DNA of 64,000 nucleotides from Antrihabitans stalactiti (GCF_012932915.1 NZ_VCQU01000011.1:1-64000), one strand, 5' to 3'; shown: positions 1 through 8,763, counted from the stretch's first letter. Notes: generated from the letters alone by a model not told the origin. Program-made: numbers and translations.

Positions 1-71
1 GGCCACCTGATGCTCGATCCGACCAAGCGATACCAAGGCCAACTCCACCTCGCGGCCTAGAATGTGTCCCG

Positions 72-110
72 CATGTATGTAGACATATCTGTGCCACATG
101 TATGTAGACA
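72..110. repeat. 14-bp direct repeat in left-edge intergenic region
   Basis: The 14-mer CATGTATGTAGACA occurs exactly at 72-85 and 97-110, 25 bp apart. Each copy carries ATGT..ACA partial dyad symmetry, as regulator sites often do. Bases 1-60 could be the end of a plus-strand gene (open frame ending in TAG at 58-60) or the start of a minus-strand gene running off the window; the sequence does not decide. The repeat would suit an operator for whichever gene starts here. Confidence 0.4.
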
Positions 111-115
111 GCACA

Positions 116-142
116 GAGTCCAGAGACTCCTAAAAGACTCAC
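116..142. repeat. Truncated copy of the 40-bp palindromic repeat
   Basis: This stretch matches only the right-hand 27 bases of the dispersed palindrome described at 5970-6009. The left arm has been replaced by unrelated sequence, so the copy can no longer form the long hairpin. It overlaps the stop codon of the LysR gene (139-141), placing it at a gene 3' end like most other copies. Confidence 0.7.
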
Positions 143-1032
143 GACCCGTAGGGGGCCGCAGCTTGTTCGAACGCATCGAGGACCGCTGCAACGGACGGTC
201 GCTGCTCGACATTCGGCCGCGTCGCTAGCTCGTAGACGCGAGCGGCCCGCACGCCGGCAAGCGGGATGACGACCAACCCCGCATGCCGGACCGCGTGGCG
301 CGGCATCAGCGCAACGCCGTGCCCAGCGGCGACGAGATGCTCGATCACGTTGAAGTCGTTGAGCCGCTGAACCACTCGGGGATAGACACCGGTGACCGTC
401 GCGACCGACTGGAGGACGTCGTCGACCGGAAATCCACCTCGGACACTGATCCATGACTCGTCGGCGAGGTCGTCGGGTTCGACCGTCGCTCGTTGTGCCA
501 ATCGATGATCGGGCGCCATGACGACGTCGATCGGCTCCCGCATCAGCACTCGCGCAGCGACACGCGGGGAGGCGACCGACGGCGAACGCTCGTCACGATG
601 GGTGAGCACGACGTCGTAGTCGGCAAGCAACGCTGGGACCTGCGACGGCGGCAAGTCTTCGTCGCTGGCTTCGACGGCAACGCCGGAGCCAACCATCGTG
701 GTCAGGACATGCGGGAGCAGCAGGGCAGCGCCAGAAGGGAACGACGCCACCCGGACCGTTCCGTGTGGGGAGCCCCGGTAGCGGCCCATTTCGGCGGCCG
801 CACGGTCCAGGGCGGCGATGACATCTTCGGCGCGGATGACCAGCGCCCTGCCCGCGTCGGTCAGGCGCAACCTCCGCCCGTCCGGCTCGACCAACGCGAC
901 CCCGGCCTCCCTGGCCAGGATCTTCAATTGCTGCGATACCGCCGAGGGCGTCATGGACATCGATTGCGCCACCGCAGCGACGGTTGTGCGGTCCGCGAGT
1001 TCGCGAAGCACGCGCAACCGGTGGACATCCAT
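139..1032 (-). CDS. LysR-family transcriptional regulator
   Basis: A 297-residue LysR-type regulator. Residues about 3-60 form the winged helix-turn-helix (VAAVAQSMSMTPSAVSQQLK followed by a wing rich in Arg), and the rest is the periplasmic-binding-protein-like effector domain. Length is typical of the family. It is divergent from an EamA-type exporter beginning at 1105, the usual arrangement for a LysR regulator and the transporter it controls. The ATG at 1032 sits inside a perfect dyad (1031-1047), which suggests autoregulation. The effector molecule cannot be read from the sequence. Confidence 0.9.
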   Translation of the reverse strand: MDVHRLRVLRELADRTTVAAVAQSMSMTPSAVSQQLKILAREAGVALVEPDGRRLRLTDAGRALVIRAEDVIAALDRAAAEMGRYRGSPHGTVRVASFPSGAALLLPHVLTTMVGSGVAVEASDEDLPPSQVPALLADYDVVLTHRDERSPSVASPRVAARVLMREPIDVVMAPDHRLAQRATVEPDDLADESWISVRGGFPVDDVLQSVATVTGVYPRVVQRLNDFNVIEHLVAAGHGVALMPRHAVRHAGLVVIPLAGVRAARVYELATRPNVEQRPSVAAVLDAFEQAAAPYGS

Positions 1033-1047
1033 GTAGGAAAACTACAT
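1031..1047. promoter_or_regulatory. Probable LysR operator overlapping its own start codon
   Basis: ATGTAG-N5-CTACAT is a perfect interrupted dyad in the 72-bp divergent space between the LysR gene and the exporter. It overlaps the LysR start codon. LysR proteins usually bind interrupted dyads near their own promoter, so this is the best candidate box for regulating both genes. This is inference from position and symmetry. Confidence 0.5.
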
Positions 1048-1104
1048 TATTGCTCCAGATTTATTCGATTGTGCTGATGGTTCTGGCTGCCACACGATGG
1101 GTCC

Positions 1105-2079
1105 ATGACCACTCGCGACCGACTCCTTGGCTTGACCGTGGTTGTGCTGTGGGGGCTGAACTTTCTGGCAATCCGCGCAGGCCTCGACCGCTATCCTCCG
1201 TTCTTCTTCGCCGCGTTGCGGTTCCTTGTGATCGCGGTCCCGGTCATTGCGTTCGTTCCGCGTCCGAACGTGCCCGTGCGGTGGTTGCTGCTCTACGGGA
1301 CCGGGTTCGGCGTCCTGCAGTTCGGATTCCTGTTCACCGCCATGAAGGTGGGCATGCCGACCGGACTCGCGTCGTTGGTGCTGCAATCGTCGGCGCCGTT
1401 CACGGTTGTGCTTGGCGTGCTGTTCCTGCGCGAGCGGGTCCATCCCCGGCAGGTGCTCGGAATTGCGGTCGCGATCTGCGGAATGGTGGCCATCGGCTGG
1501 GACCGAGCCCAGCACGCCACACTCCTGCCGGTACTGCTGACGCTGCTCGCAGGCCTGGGTTGGGCGTTCGGCAACATCGGCTCACGGTTGGCGAAGCCAC
1601 CGAATCCGCTGCACCTGACGTTGTGGATGACCGTCGTGTCGCCCATCCCGATGTTGGCGCTTTCTGCCGCGGTCGAGGGTCCGACGACGGGTTGGAAGGC
1701 GCTCGCGGGGTCGTTCAACTCGGCAGGCGCGCCGGGACTGGTTGGGCTCGCGTACATCGCGCTGCTGGGAACCATTGTGGGATCGGGCATTTGGACGCTG
1801 TTGCTGACCCGCTACCCCGCGGGCGTCGTCGCGCCGCTGTCGTTGCTGGTGCCGGTCGTCGGGATCGCTGCGGCATGGCTGGTGCTGGGCGAACAGCCGA
1901 GCGCGCTGTCGTTGGCGGGCGGCGTGGTCGTGATCGCGGGCGCGATGGCCGCCACAGCTGTTCCCTCGCCGTCAACGTTTTCCCCGTCTGAAGCGAGCGA
2001 CGCCAGTATTCTGAATGAGCTCACCGAGCTCACGGAAGGATCGCCGTGGATTGGTTCACGGAGCCCGGGTACTGGTTGA
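1105..2079 (+). CDS. EamA/DMT-superfamily transporter
   Basis: A 324-residue membrane protein with about ten hydrophobic segments and two EamA repeats (about residues 8-140 and 150-290). The first helix begins GLTVVVLWGLNFLAIRAGL, typical of RhaT/YdcZ/EamA permeases that export small metabolites or amino acids. The last 30 residues are hydrophilic, and their coding region overlaps the start of the next gene by 34 bp. It is divergent from the LysR regulator, its likely controller. The substrate is unknown. Confidence 0.88.
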   Translation: MTTRDRLLGLTVVVLWGLNFLAIRAGLDRYPPFFFAALRFLVIAVPVIAFVPRPNVPVRWLLLYGTGFGVLQFGFLFTAMKVGMPTGLASLVLQSSAPFTVVLGVLFLRERVHPRQVLGIAVAICGMVAIGWDRAQHATLLPVLLTLLAGLGWAFGNIGSRLAKPPNPLHLTLWMTVVSPIPMLALSAAVEGPTTGWKALAGSFNSAGAPGLVGLAYIALLGTIVGSGIWTLLLTRYPAGVVAPLSLLVPVVGIAAAWLVLGEQPSALSLAGGVVVIAGAMAATAVPSPSTFSPSEASDASILNELTELTEGSPWIGSRSPGTG

Positions 2080-3488
2080 GCCGCTTGGTCTTTCAGCGAG
2101 CGCTTGCCTGTGTGTACCTCGTCGCGTTCATCTCCGCCGCCCTTCAATTCAAGGCGCTGATGGGCGAGAACGGCCTCACCCCCATTCCGCGATTCCTCGC
2201 GCGCAATACGTTTCGTGAGGCGCCGAGCATCTTTCACATCCGCTATTCGGACCGCTTGTTCGGCTCGGCGGTATGGTTCGGCGTCGCAGTGTCGGGTGCG
2301 GTGATCGTAGGCATGACCGACTGGGTGCCCGCCTGGGCAGGCGCAGCGATCTGGACGCTGCTGTGGGTGCTGTATCTGTCGATCGTCAACGTCGGCCAGA
2401 TCTGGTACGGGTTCGGCTGGGAGTCACTGCTGCTCGAGGTCGGTTTTCTGGCTATCTTCCTCGGCAACGCGGATTCGGCGCCGCCGGTCCTCGTGTTGTT
2501 CCTGCTGCGCTGGGTCCTGTTCCGGCTGGAGTTCGGCGCCGGACTGATCAAGATTCGCGGCGACGCCTGCTGGCGCGACCTGACCTGCCTGTACTACCAC
2601 CACGAAACTCAGCCCATGCCCGGACCGTTCAGCTGGTTCTTCCACAACCTCCCGAAACCGTTGCACCGCATCGAGGTTGCGGCGAACCACTGCACGCAGT
2701 TGATCATTCCCTTCGGCCTCTTCGCACCACAGCCGATCGCGAGTGCCGCCGCGGCGATCATCATCGTCACGCAGCTGTGGCTCGTGCTCAGCGGCAACTT
2801 CTCCTGGCTCAACGTGCTGACCATCGTGTTGGCGCTGTCGGTCGTCGACGGGACCTGGTGGTCGGCGGTGTTGCCTGTCGAGCCGCAGACCGCGCTGGAC
2901 CCGCTGCCCGACACCCAGGTGATTGCAGTGGCGAGCTTGACCGCCGGCGTCGCCATCCTGAGCTATTGGCCTGTGCGGAACATGGTTTCGCGCAACCAGC
3001 TGATGAACTACAGCTTCGACCCGTTCCATCTGGTGAACAGCTACGGCGCTTTCGGCACGGTGACCAAGGTCCGATTCGAGGTCGTGCTCGAAGGAACGTC
3101 GGCCCGCGACCGGCTCGACGAGGCCGAGTGGCTCGAGTACGAATTCAAAGGCAAGCCAGGCGATCCGAGCCGCCGACCCCGGCAATTCGCGCCGTACCAC
3201 CTGCGCCTGGACTGGCTGATGTGGTTCGCCGCGATCTCACCGATCTACGCGCGACCCTGGTTGTTCCCGCTGTTGCGCAAGCTGCTCGACGGCGATCCCG
3301 CGACCTTGAAGCTCTTGCGCACCAACCCCTTCCCCACCGAGCCGCCGATGTTCGTGCGTGCCCTGCTCTACGAGTATCGGTTCACGACTCCGCAAGAGCG
3401 CCGTGAGACGGGGAACTGGTGGAGCCGAACCTATATCGAGGATTACCTCCCCTCCCCCTGTGCGCGCGTCTCACCCCCACAGGGGTGA
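2046..3488 (+). CDS. Lipase maturation factor family protein
   Basis: A 480-residue polytopic membrane protein matching the lipase maturation factor (LMF1-like) family. Recognisable features are the conserved loop with Gly-Phe-Gly-Trp-Glu-Ser (about residue 125), the LRWVLFRLEFGAGLIKIRGD segment, and TCLYYHHETQPMPGPFSW. The animal homologue helps lipases fold in the ER; the bacterial role is not established. The start is GTG at 2046 with AAGGA upstream. The final codons, including the stop, lie inside the left 45-bp inverted repeat (3460-3504), so the repeat has been recruited into the C-terminus. Confidence 0.85.
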   Translation: MDWFTEPGYWLSRLVFQRALACVYLVAFISAALQFKALMGENGLTPIPRFLARNTFREAPSIFHIRYSDRLFGSAVWFGVAVSGAVIVGMTDWVPAWAGAAIWTLLWVLYLSIVNVGQIWYGFGWESLLLEVGFLAIFLGNADSAPPVLVLFLLRWVLFRLEFGAGLIKIRGDACWRDLTCLYYHHETQPMPGPFSWFFHNLPKPLHRIEVAANHCTQLIIPFGLFAPQPIASAAAAIIIVTQLWLVLSGNFSWLNVLTIVLALSVVDGTWWSAVLPVEPQTALDPLPDTQVIAVASLTAGVAILSYWPVRNMVSRNQLMNYSFDPFHLVNSYGAFGTVTKVRFEVVLEGTSARDRLDEAEWLEYEFKGKPGDPSRRPRQFAPYHLRLDWLMWFAAISPIYARPWLFPLLRKLLDGDPATLKLLRTNPFPTEPPMFVRALLYEYRFTTPQERRETGNWWSRTYIEDYLPSPCARVSPPQG

Positions 3489-3504
3489 AATTCACTCACA
3501 GTTG
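3460..3504. repeat. 45-bp inverted repeat, left copy
   Basis: This copy matches the reverse complement of 3927-3971 at 39 of 45 positions by hand alignment. Both share the blocks GTGCGCGCGTCT and GAAATTCACTCACAGTTG. The pair encloses exactly one gene, the DUF2568 protein. The left copy supplies the C-terminal codons and stop of the lipase-maturation-factor gene. Confidence 0.85.
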
Positions 3505-3861
3505 TGGGGCCGCCACGACTCCCTGCAAGTCGCCGGCCTTGATCGCCGCCAGGTTCGCGATCACCAGAATCACGAACACGACTGCGCCTGCTCGCCAATC
3601 CACGAACCACAACGCCGCTGCCGCTGCACCGAAGACCAGAACCTTCGTCGCGATCGCCATCCATGGATCGTCGAATGTCGACTTCGGCGCCGCGTACACG
3701 CCCCACAGGATTGCCGCCACGATCGGCAGGCCGATCGCCAGGACCAGTCGGAGCAGGGTGGAATTTCCCGCGTTCCAGCCCCACAGTCCGATCGCGGCCA
3801 GTGCGCCCAGTTCCAACGCGAATGCCAGTGTCAGGTTCGCCCAACGCCAAGCTTCGAACAT
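3496..3861 (-). CDS. YrdB/DUF2568 family membrane protein
   Basis: A 121-residue protein with four hydrophobic helices (about residues 10-28, 38-58, 68-88 and 92-110). It contains the family pattern LRLVLAIGLPIVAAILWGVYAAP. DUF2568/YrdB proteins are small membrane proteins of unknown function. ATG at 3861 is preceded by GAGGAG. The gene lies alone between two 45-bp inverted repeats and points opposite to both neighbours, which suggests it arrived or moved as a small cassette. Confidence 0.85.
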   Translation of the reverse strand: MFEAWRWANLTLAFALELGALAAIGLWGWNAGNSTLLRLVLAIGLPIVAAILWGVYAAPKSTFDDPWMAIATKVLVFGAAAAALWFVDWRAGAVVFVILVIANLAAIKAGDLQGVVAAPQL

Positions 3862-3926
3862 TCCAACTCCTCATTGTGAGCAGTGCTCTCTGTTGTGAAC
3901 AGTGTGCTCCTTTCCGAGGCAGCGCG

Positions 3927-3971
3927 CAACTGTGAGTGAATTTCGCCGCTATAGGGGCTAGACGCGCGCAC
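3927..3971. repeat. 45-bp inverted repeat, right copy
   Basis: Reverse-complement partner of 3460-3504. It lies between the divergent starts of the DUF2568 gene (3861) and murT (4002). Any promoter for murT must therefore overlap or adjoin this repeat. Confidence 0.85.
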
Positions 3972-4001
3972 GGGCAGTAGGCGCCCCACTAGCCTTTGGG
4001 G

Positions 4002-5243
4002 ATGCGTGACAAGCGAATCACCCGCCGCGGAAAAGCTGCCCTGCGCGCGGCGAAGGCCGCCTCGTGGGCGTCGCAGAAGGCCGGGCGTGGCAAAGGATCG
4101 ATGATCGGCGGCTTGATCGCGCTCAAGATCGACAAAACGATCATGACGCAGCTGGGCCGCGGCCGACGGACCGTCGTCATCACCGGAACCAACGGCAAAT
4201 CGACGACCACCCGCATGACGGCAGCCGCGCTGGCCACGATCGGCGACGTTGCCACTCAGGCCGACGGCGCGAACATGGACGCGGGAATCGTCGCCGCCCT
4301 GACCGTCAATCAGACTGCACAACTGGCCGCCATCGAGGTCGACGAGCTGCATGTCCCGCATGTCAGCGACGCCCTCGAACCGGCCGCGATCGTCCTGCTC
4401 AACCTCAGCCGTGACCAGCTCGACCGGGTCGGCGAAATCAACATGATCGAGCGCCGTCTGCGCGAAGGGCTCGCGCGCCACCCCGAAGCGACGGTCATCG
4501 CCAACTGCGACGACGTCCTCATGGCATCCGCCGCCTACGACCACAAGAAGGTCGTGTGGGTTGCCGCAGGCAGCGGGTGGGCGGTCGACGCGACCAGCTG
4601 TCCGCGAAGTGGCGAGCCGATCGTGTGGGACGGCGTCCACTGGAAGAGCACCGGGACCGACTTCGAACGCCCGACGCCAGATTGGTGGCTGGACGACGAA
4701 AACCTCTACGGACCTGAGGGCGTCAAAATCCCGATGCGCCTCACGCTGCCCGGGAAAGCGAACCGCGGGAACGCAGCGCAAGCGGTCGCAGCCGCCGTCA
4801 CTCTCGGCGCGGACCCTGCAAAAGCTGTCGCCGCCGCGGCCGCGGTGAAGGACGTCGCGGGCCGGTACAGCACGGTCCAGGTCGGATCGCACAACGTGCG
4901 CATGCTTCTCGCGAAGAACCCCGCAGGCTGGCAGGAAGCCTTGTCGATGATCGACCCCACCGTCGACGGACTGGTCATTGCCGTGAACGGTCAGGTTCCC
5001 GACGGCGAGGACCTCTCTTGGCTCTGGGACGTGCGGTTCGAGCACTTCGAAGGCGTCCAGGTCGTCGCAGCGGGTGAACGCGCGACCGACCTCGGCGTCC
5101 GGCTCACCTACGCCGGCGTCGACCACACGACCGTCCCGGACCCGGTCCGTGCGATCGCCTCATGCCCGCCCGGCCGCGTGGAAGTGCTCGCCAACTACAC
5201 GGCGTTCCGCGACCTCAATCGCGCATTGGAGGATCTGGCATGA
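4002..5243 (+). CDS. murT: MurT, Mur-ligase subunit of lipid II isoglutaminyl synthase
   Basis: MurT activates the alpha-carboxyl of D-Glu in lipid II, and GatD supplies ammonia to form D-isoglutamine in peptidoglycan. The protein has the Mur-ligase ATP site VVITGTNGKSTTTRM (about residue 55), the central ligase domain, and the C-terminal MurT domain (DUF1727). It overlaps gatD by ATGA, so the two are translationally coupled. The zinc-ribbon region of Firmicutes MurT is reduced here to SCPRSGEP with a single Cys. I chose ATG at 4002; TTG at 3996 is possible. There is no clear ribosome site, so a leaderless start is plausible. It corresponds to M. tuberculosis Rv3712 by position. Confidence 0.93.
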   Translation: MRDKRITRRGKAALRAAKAASWASQKAGRGKGSMIGGLIALKIDKTIMTQLGRGRRTVVITGTNGKSTTTRMTAAALATIGDVATQADGANMDAGIVAALTVNQTAQLAAIEVDELHVPHVSDALEPAAIVLLNLSRDQLDRVGEINMIERRLREGLARHPEATVIANCDDVLMASAAYDHKKVVWVAAGSGWAVDATSCPRSGEPIVWDGVHWKSTGTDFERPTPDWWLDDENLYGPEGVKIPMRLTLPGKANRGNAAQAVAAAVTLGADPAKAVAAAAAVKDVAGRYSTVQVGSHNVRMLLAKNPAGWQEALSMIDPTVDGLVIAVNGQVPDGEDLSWLWDVRFEHFEGVQVVAAGERATDLGVRLTYAGVDHTTVPDPVRAIASCPPGRVEVLANYTAFRDLNRALEDLA

Positions 5244-5959
5244 GCGACTCCACAGTCCGAATCGGCTTGGTCCTGCCCGATGTAATGGGCACCTACGGCG
5301 ACGGCGGAAACGCGCTGATCCTGCGGCAACGCCTGCGCCTGCGAGGCTACGACGCCGAGATCGTCGAAATCACGCTCAGCGATCCAGTCCCCAATTCCCT
5401 CGACGTCTACACCCTCGGCGGCGCCGAGGACTACGCACAACGCCTCGCGACCAGGCACCTCCAGCGCTACCCAGGTCTCCAAGAAGCGGCGGACCGCGGT
5501 GCTCCGGTCCTCGCGATCTGCGCTGCAATCCAGGTGCTCGGTCACTGGTACGAGACGTCGAACGGCGAGAAGGTCGACGGCGTCGCCATGCTGGATTGCA
5601 CCACGTCGCCGCAGGAGAAGCGGTCCATCGGCGAGGTGCTGACCATCCCGACCATCGACGGCTTGACCGCTCCCCTGACCGGGTTCGAAAACCACCGCGG
5701 CGGGACGTCCGTGGGGTCGTCGGCGCAGGGCCTCGCCCGCGTGACGCACGGTGTCGGCAACGGCGTCGGCGATGGTCGCGAAGGCGTCGTCCAGGGCTCC
5801 GTGATCGGGACGTACATGCACGGTCCGGCGTTGGCCCGCAATCCCGAACTCGCGGATCTGCTGCTGAAACGCGCCCTCGGCGTCGACGAGCTTCCACCGC
5901 TCGACCTGCCCGACGTCGATCAATTACGCAAGGAACGGCTGGCTGCCGGCCGCCGTTAA
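5240..5959 (+). CDS. gatD: GatD, glutamine amidotransferase subunit of lipid II isoglutaminyl synthase
   Basis: A 239-residue class I-like glutaminase partner of MurT. The catalytic Cys is residue 94 in VLAICAAIQVLG, and the catalytic His is near residue 194 in IGTYMHGPAL. The opening LPDVMGTYGDGGNALIL is typical of GatD and CobB/CobQ-like amidotransferases. ATG at 5240 overlaps the murT stop as ATGA. An in-frame ATG further upstream would lie inside murT and is less likely. It corresponds to Rv3713. Confidence 0.94.
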   Translation: MSDSTVRIGLVLPDVMGTYGDGGNALILRQRLRLRGYDAEIVEITLSDPVPNSLDVYTLGGAEDYAQRLATRHLQRYPGLQEAADRGAPVLAICAAIQVLGHWYETSNGEKVDGVAMLDCTTSPQEKRSIGEVLTIPTIDGLTAPLTGFENHRGGTSVGSSAQGLARVTHGVGNGVGDGREGVVQGSVIGTYMHGPALARNPELADLLLKRALGVDELPPLDLPDVDQLRKERLAAGRR

Positions 5960-5969
5960 CGTCCTGCTT

Positions 5970-6009
5970 GTGAGTCTTTTTGGAGTCCCTGGACTCCGAA
6001 AAGACTCAC
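5970..6009. repeat. 40-bp palindromic intergenic repeat
   Basis: One of six copies of a dispersed palindrome with arms GTGAGTCTTTT-N-GGAGTCC and GGACTCC-N-AAAAGACTCAC around a 2-nt centre. This copy lies 10 bp after the gatD stop. The arms pair over 19 positions with compensating changes between copies, so RNA or cruciform structure is probably conserved. It may act as a terminator or processing signal, or be a non-autonomous repeat family. Confidence 0.9.
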
Positions 6010-6105
6010 GAGGGTATGGGCGACACGCCTGGTCGAGGTCCCACAGAATCGCTATGCGCGGTGGTAGTACGGAACCACGGATCGGCAACTGAGAAGAAGT
6101 CAGCC

Positions 6106-6267
6106 ATGGATTGCACCGGCACACTGATCACCCATTTGAGCAAGCACGTCGAATGCACGGACCCCGATTGCGTCGACTTCGATACGGACCGCCACGGCTT
6201 CGTCATCGACTGCTACGACGTCGCGGGCGGGTGCAGCTGCCTCGGAGCGCAGGCGATCGCCGTCTGA
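6106..6267 (+). CDS. Small Cys-rich hypothetical protein
   Basis: A possible 53-residue protein starting MDCTGTLITHLSKHVECTD, with GAGAAGAAG about 8 bases upstream. It has six cysteines in about 45 residues, including CTDPDC and CSC, which could bind metal. It ends one base before the convergent methyltransferase gene. I do not recognise a family. Coding status rests on the ribosome site and cysteine pattern. Confidence 0.45.
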   Translation: MDCTGTLITHLSKHVECTDPDCVDFDTDRHGFVIDCYDVAGGCSCLGAQAIAV

Positions 6268-7095
6268 TCAGTCCCGCGTGGCTTCGGTGAATCCGCCCGG
6301 ACGCTCGCGCGAGATCGGCCGACCGTAGTCAGCGGCAAGGCGACTCTGCTGATGGAATTGCGTCGACCAGCCGTGCTCCGATAGCCACTGCCCTTCGTTG
6401 TCGTCGAGCCCACCAGCCCACAACGAGGTCACCGCACTGAACGACGAACCCGCGGTTGCGGCACGGTCTGCCTGGACGGCCTCGATGAACCCCGACTCGA
6501 AGGCAAACCGGCTGCCTGGCGCGGACGCGCTCGTAATGGCACTGAGCAATGCCTCGGATTCGGCGGCTGAGAGGTAGACGAGCAGCCCTTCGGCGAGCCA
6601 CGCGGTCGGGGCTGTGGTGTCGTGGCCTGCGGACCGCAATCTGGACAGCCAGTCGGTCCGCAGATCGACGGCGACGACGCGACGATCGCACGCAGGAACC
6701 GCGCCGACCCGTTCCAGCACTGCTTCCTTGAAGGCAAAGACCTCGGGCAGGTCGACCTCGAAGACCGTGACGTCGGACGGCCACTGCAGACGGAACGCCC
6801 GCGTATCCAAGCCGGCCGCGACGACGACGATTTGCCGACAGCCGTCGGCTACCGCGCGGGCGAAATAGTCGTCGAAGAACTTGGTCCGGATCGCGATGTG
6901 GAACACGATCTTCGCCACGACCTTCTGATCCCGGACCGTCTCCAACGGGTTGAGCGCACCTGGCGCGGCGTCGACGAATGCCTGCGCGTAAGGGTCGTCG
7001 AAAAGCTTGTCGGGACGGCGGCTTTCGTCGGCGCGGACGATCGCAACACCGACAGCGGTTTTGCTGACGGGCGGTAGAGCCTCGGCACCTGACAT
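6268..7095 (-). CDS. Class I SAM-dependent methyltransferase (TIGR00027 / leucine carboxyl methyltransferase-like)
   Basis: A 275-residue member of the large mycobacterial/nocardial putative methyltransferase family. The N-terminal pattern TAVGVAIVRADESRRPDKLFDDPYA and the SAM-binding stretch IVVVAAGLDTRAFRLQWP are diagnostic. The acidic end of strand 2 is VFEVDLPEVFAFK. The gene starts 2 bp after recR and is probably the third gene of ybaB-recR-methyltransferase. The substrate is unknown; family members mostly act on small molecules or carboxyl groups. Confidence 0.88.
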   Translation of the reverse strand: MSGAEALPPVSKTAVGVAIVRADESRRPDKLFDDPYAQAFVDAAPGALNPLETVRDQKVVAKIVFHIAIRTKFFDDYFARAVADGCRQIVVVAAGLDTRAFRLQWPSDVTVFEVDLPEVFAFKEAVLERVGAVPACDRRVVAVDLRTDWLSRLRSAGHDTTAPTAWLAEGLLVYLSAAESEALLSAITSASAPGSRFAFESGFIEAVQADRAATAGSSFSAVTSLWAGGLDDNEGQWLSEHGWSTQFHQQSRLAADYGRPISRERPGGFTEATRD

Positions 7096-7097
7096 CG

Positions 7098-7706
7098 CTA
7101 CATTGCGCGACGGCCGGACATCGCGCGGCCGAGAGTCAGTTCGTCGGCGAACTCGAGGTCGCCACCCATCGGAAGTCCAGAGGCCAGCCGGGTGACCGAA
7201 AGTCCGTGGAAGTCGCGCAACATCCGGACCAGATACGTGGCGGTTGCCTCCCCCTCGGTGTTCGGGTCGGTCGCGATGATGACTTCGGTGACGTCGATGC
7301 CGTCGTCCTGATTCGCGATGCGCGTGAGCAATTGGCGGATCCGCAGCTGATCTGGACCGACGCCGCTGAGCGGATCCAGCGCGCCGCCCAACACGTGGTA
7401 GCGGCCGCGGAACTCCCGCGTGCGCTCGACGGCCTGCACATCTTTCGGCTCTTCGACAACGCAGATCATGGTGCGGTCACGTCGTGGGTCGGCGCAGATC
7501 CTGCACATCTCCTTGTCCGACACGGTCCCGCAGACAATGCAGAATTGGACGCCGTCGCGAACCCGCTGCAACGCCGCCTGTAGCCGATCGATCTCGGGCG
7601 GCTCGACCGACAGCAGGTGGAAGGCGATGCGCTGTGCGCTCTTCGGACCGATTCCGGGGAGCTTGCCGAGTTCGTCGATCAGATCCTGAACTGGACCTTC
7701 GTACAC
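7098..7706 (-). CDS. recR: Recombination protein RecR
   Basis: RecR loads RecA at gaps with RecO and RecF. The 202-residue protein has the N-terminal helix-hairpin-helix ([21 protein letters not shown]), a four-Cys zinc finger ([16 protein letters not shown], then a Cys at ICVVEE), and a Toprim domain with the acidic motif [18 protein letters not shown] at 7706 follows AAGGGG and lies 8 bp after ybaB, the standard pair. It corresponds to Rv3715c. Confidence 0.97.
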   Translation of the reverse strand: MYEGPVQDLIDELGKLPGIGPKSAQRIAFHLLSVEPPEIDRLQAALQRVRDGVQFCIVCGTVSDKEMCRICADPRRDRTMICVVEEPKDVQAVERTREFRGRYHVLGGALDPLSGVGPDQLRIRQLLTRIANQDDGIDVTEVIIATDPNTEGEATATYLVRMLRDFHGLSVTRLASGLPMGGDLEFADELTLGRAMSGRRAM

Positions 7707-7714
7707 ACAGCCCC

Positions 7715-8056
7715 TTAGAAGTCGGGAAGACCTGGCAGCGAACCGCCGCCGAGAGCTCCAGCGAATGGACCGAGTGTGCTGGCCGTGACTTCGTGAACCT
7801 GGCGCGATGCGTCCGCAATAGCCCCGATGACGAGGTCCTGCAGGGTCTCGATGTCGTCGGGATCGACGACCTTCGGATCGATCACAAGTGAGACGATCTC
7901 GCCGCTGCCGCGGATGGTCGCTGTTACCAAGCCACCGCCAGCCTGACCGACTACCTCGGTCTCGGCGATCTTCGCCTGCGCTGCCATCAACTGCTGCTGC
8001 ATCGCCTGCGCTTGCGCCAAGATCTGTTGCATATCGGGCTGTCCACCAGGTTGCAC
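7715..8056 (-). CDS. ybaB: YbaB/EbfC family nucleoid-associated protein
   Basis: A 113-residue DNA-binding protein. It has the N-terminal coiled helix ([24 protein letters not shown]), then the beta core [41 protein letters not shown], a near-perfect YbaB signature. GTG start at 8056 follows GAGAGGAT. It lies directly upstream of recR. In many bacteria dnaX is also adjacent, but here dnaX is 10 kb away as in M. tuberculosis. Confidence 0.96.
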   Translation of the reverse strand: MQPGGQPDMQQILAQAQAMQQQLMAAQAKIAETEVVGQAGGGLVTATIRGSGEIVSLVIDPKVVDPDDIETLQDLVIGAIADASRQVHEVTASTLGPFAGALGGGSLPGLPDF

Positions 8057-8186
8057 GAGCTATCCTCTCGGTCGCGGGATCTACCCGTCAGCCTAGACTC
8101 ACGCACAACAGTTGGACCGTCGCCCGCGCTGGACTAAGATCGACCAGACCACGTCGGGCGCGCACCGCACTAACCCGAAGGCCGAT

Positions 8187-8753
8187 ATGAACTCCCGAGC
8201 TGCACAGATTCTCCGCCGCTTCCTCGTTGTATTCGGCGCGTCCGTGATGCTTACGGCCCTCTTGGGCACAACGAGTGCGTCAGCCGACCCCGTTCCGTAC
8301 GGCGGCGGCTGCATTCTCTATCCGGACAACAAGGCCATGACCGTCGATTCGCTGCGCTTGCGATGCTCCCCCGAGCAACTGACCGCGATCTACGCGGCAG
8401 CTCCGCAAGGTGCGACACCCCAGGGGTCGAAGAACGGCTGGGTCGTGCTACCCAACTATGCAGCGGGTATGGCGCCGGGCATCTGGACCGGAAAGAACTT
8501 CTACACCGATACCAACGGCGGCATGTTGCAGAACAGGCTGACCGCAGCCGCACTCGAAGGGTGGCTGGCCAACATTTCCCGCGGGACGTCGATTTCCGAC
8601 GGCAAACCTGCGTGGGTGCTCGACTATCGGATGTCGCCGACTCCGCCGCTGTTCGATGAGATCCGTGAGGTCACACCAGGCGTCTGGTACGGCTTGTCGT
8701 GGTGGAACTTCGGCTTCACCAACATGACGCTGCTGACTTTCGTCCTCGCCTGA
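8187..8753 (+). CDS. Secreted hypothetical protein
   Basis: A 188-residue protein with a clear signal peptide: Arg-rich n-region, hydrophobic LVVFGASVMLTALLG, and a cleavage site after TSASA near residue 34. The mature part begins DPVPYGGGCILY and has two early cysteines that could form a disulfide. I do not recognise a domain. I chose the ATG at 8187 because the signal peptide starts there; the frame is open further upstream. A strong hairpin terminator follows at 8764. Confidence 0.75.
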   Translation: MNSRAAQILRRFLVVFGASVMLTALLGTTSASADPVPYGGGCILYPDNKAMTVDSLRLRCSPEQLTAIYAAAPQGATPQGSKNGWVVLPNYAAGMAPGIWTGKNFYTDTNGGMLQNRLTAAALEGWLANISRGTSISDGKPAWVLDYRMSPTPPLFDEIREVTPGVWYGLSWWNFGFTNMTLLTFVLA

Positions 8754-8763
8754 GCCAGGCTTG

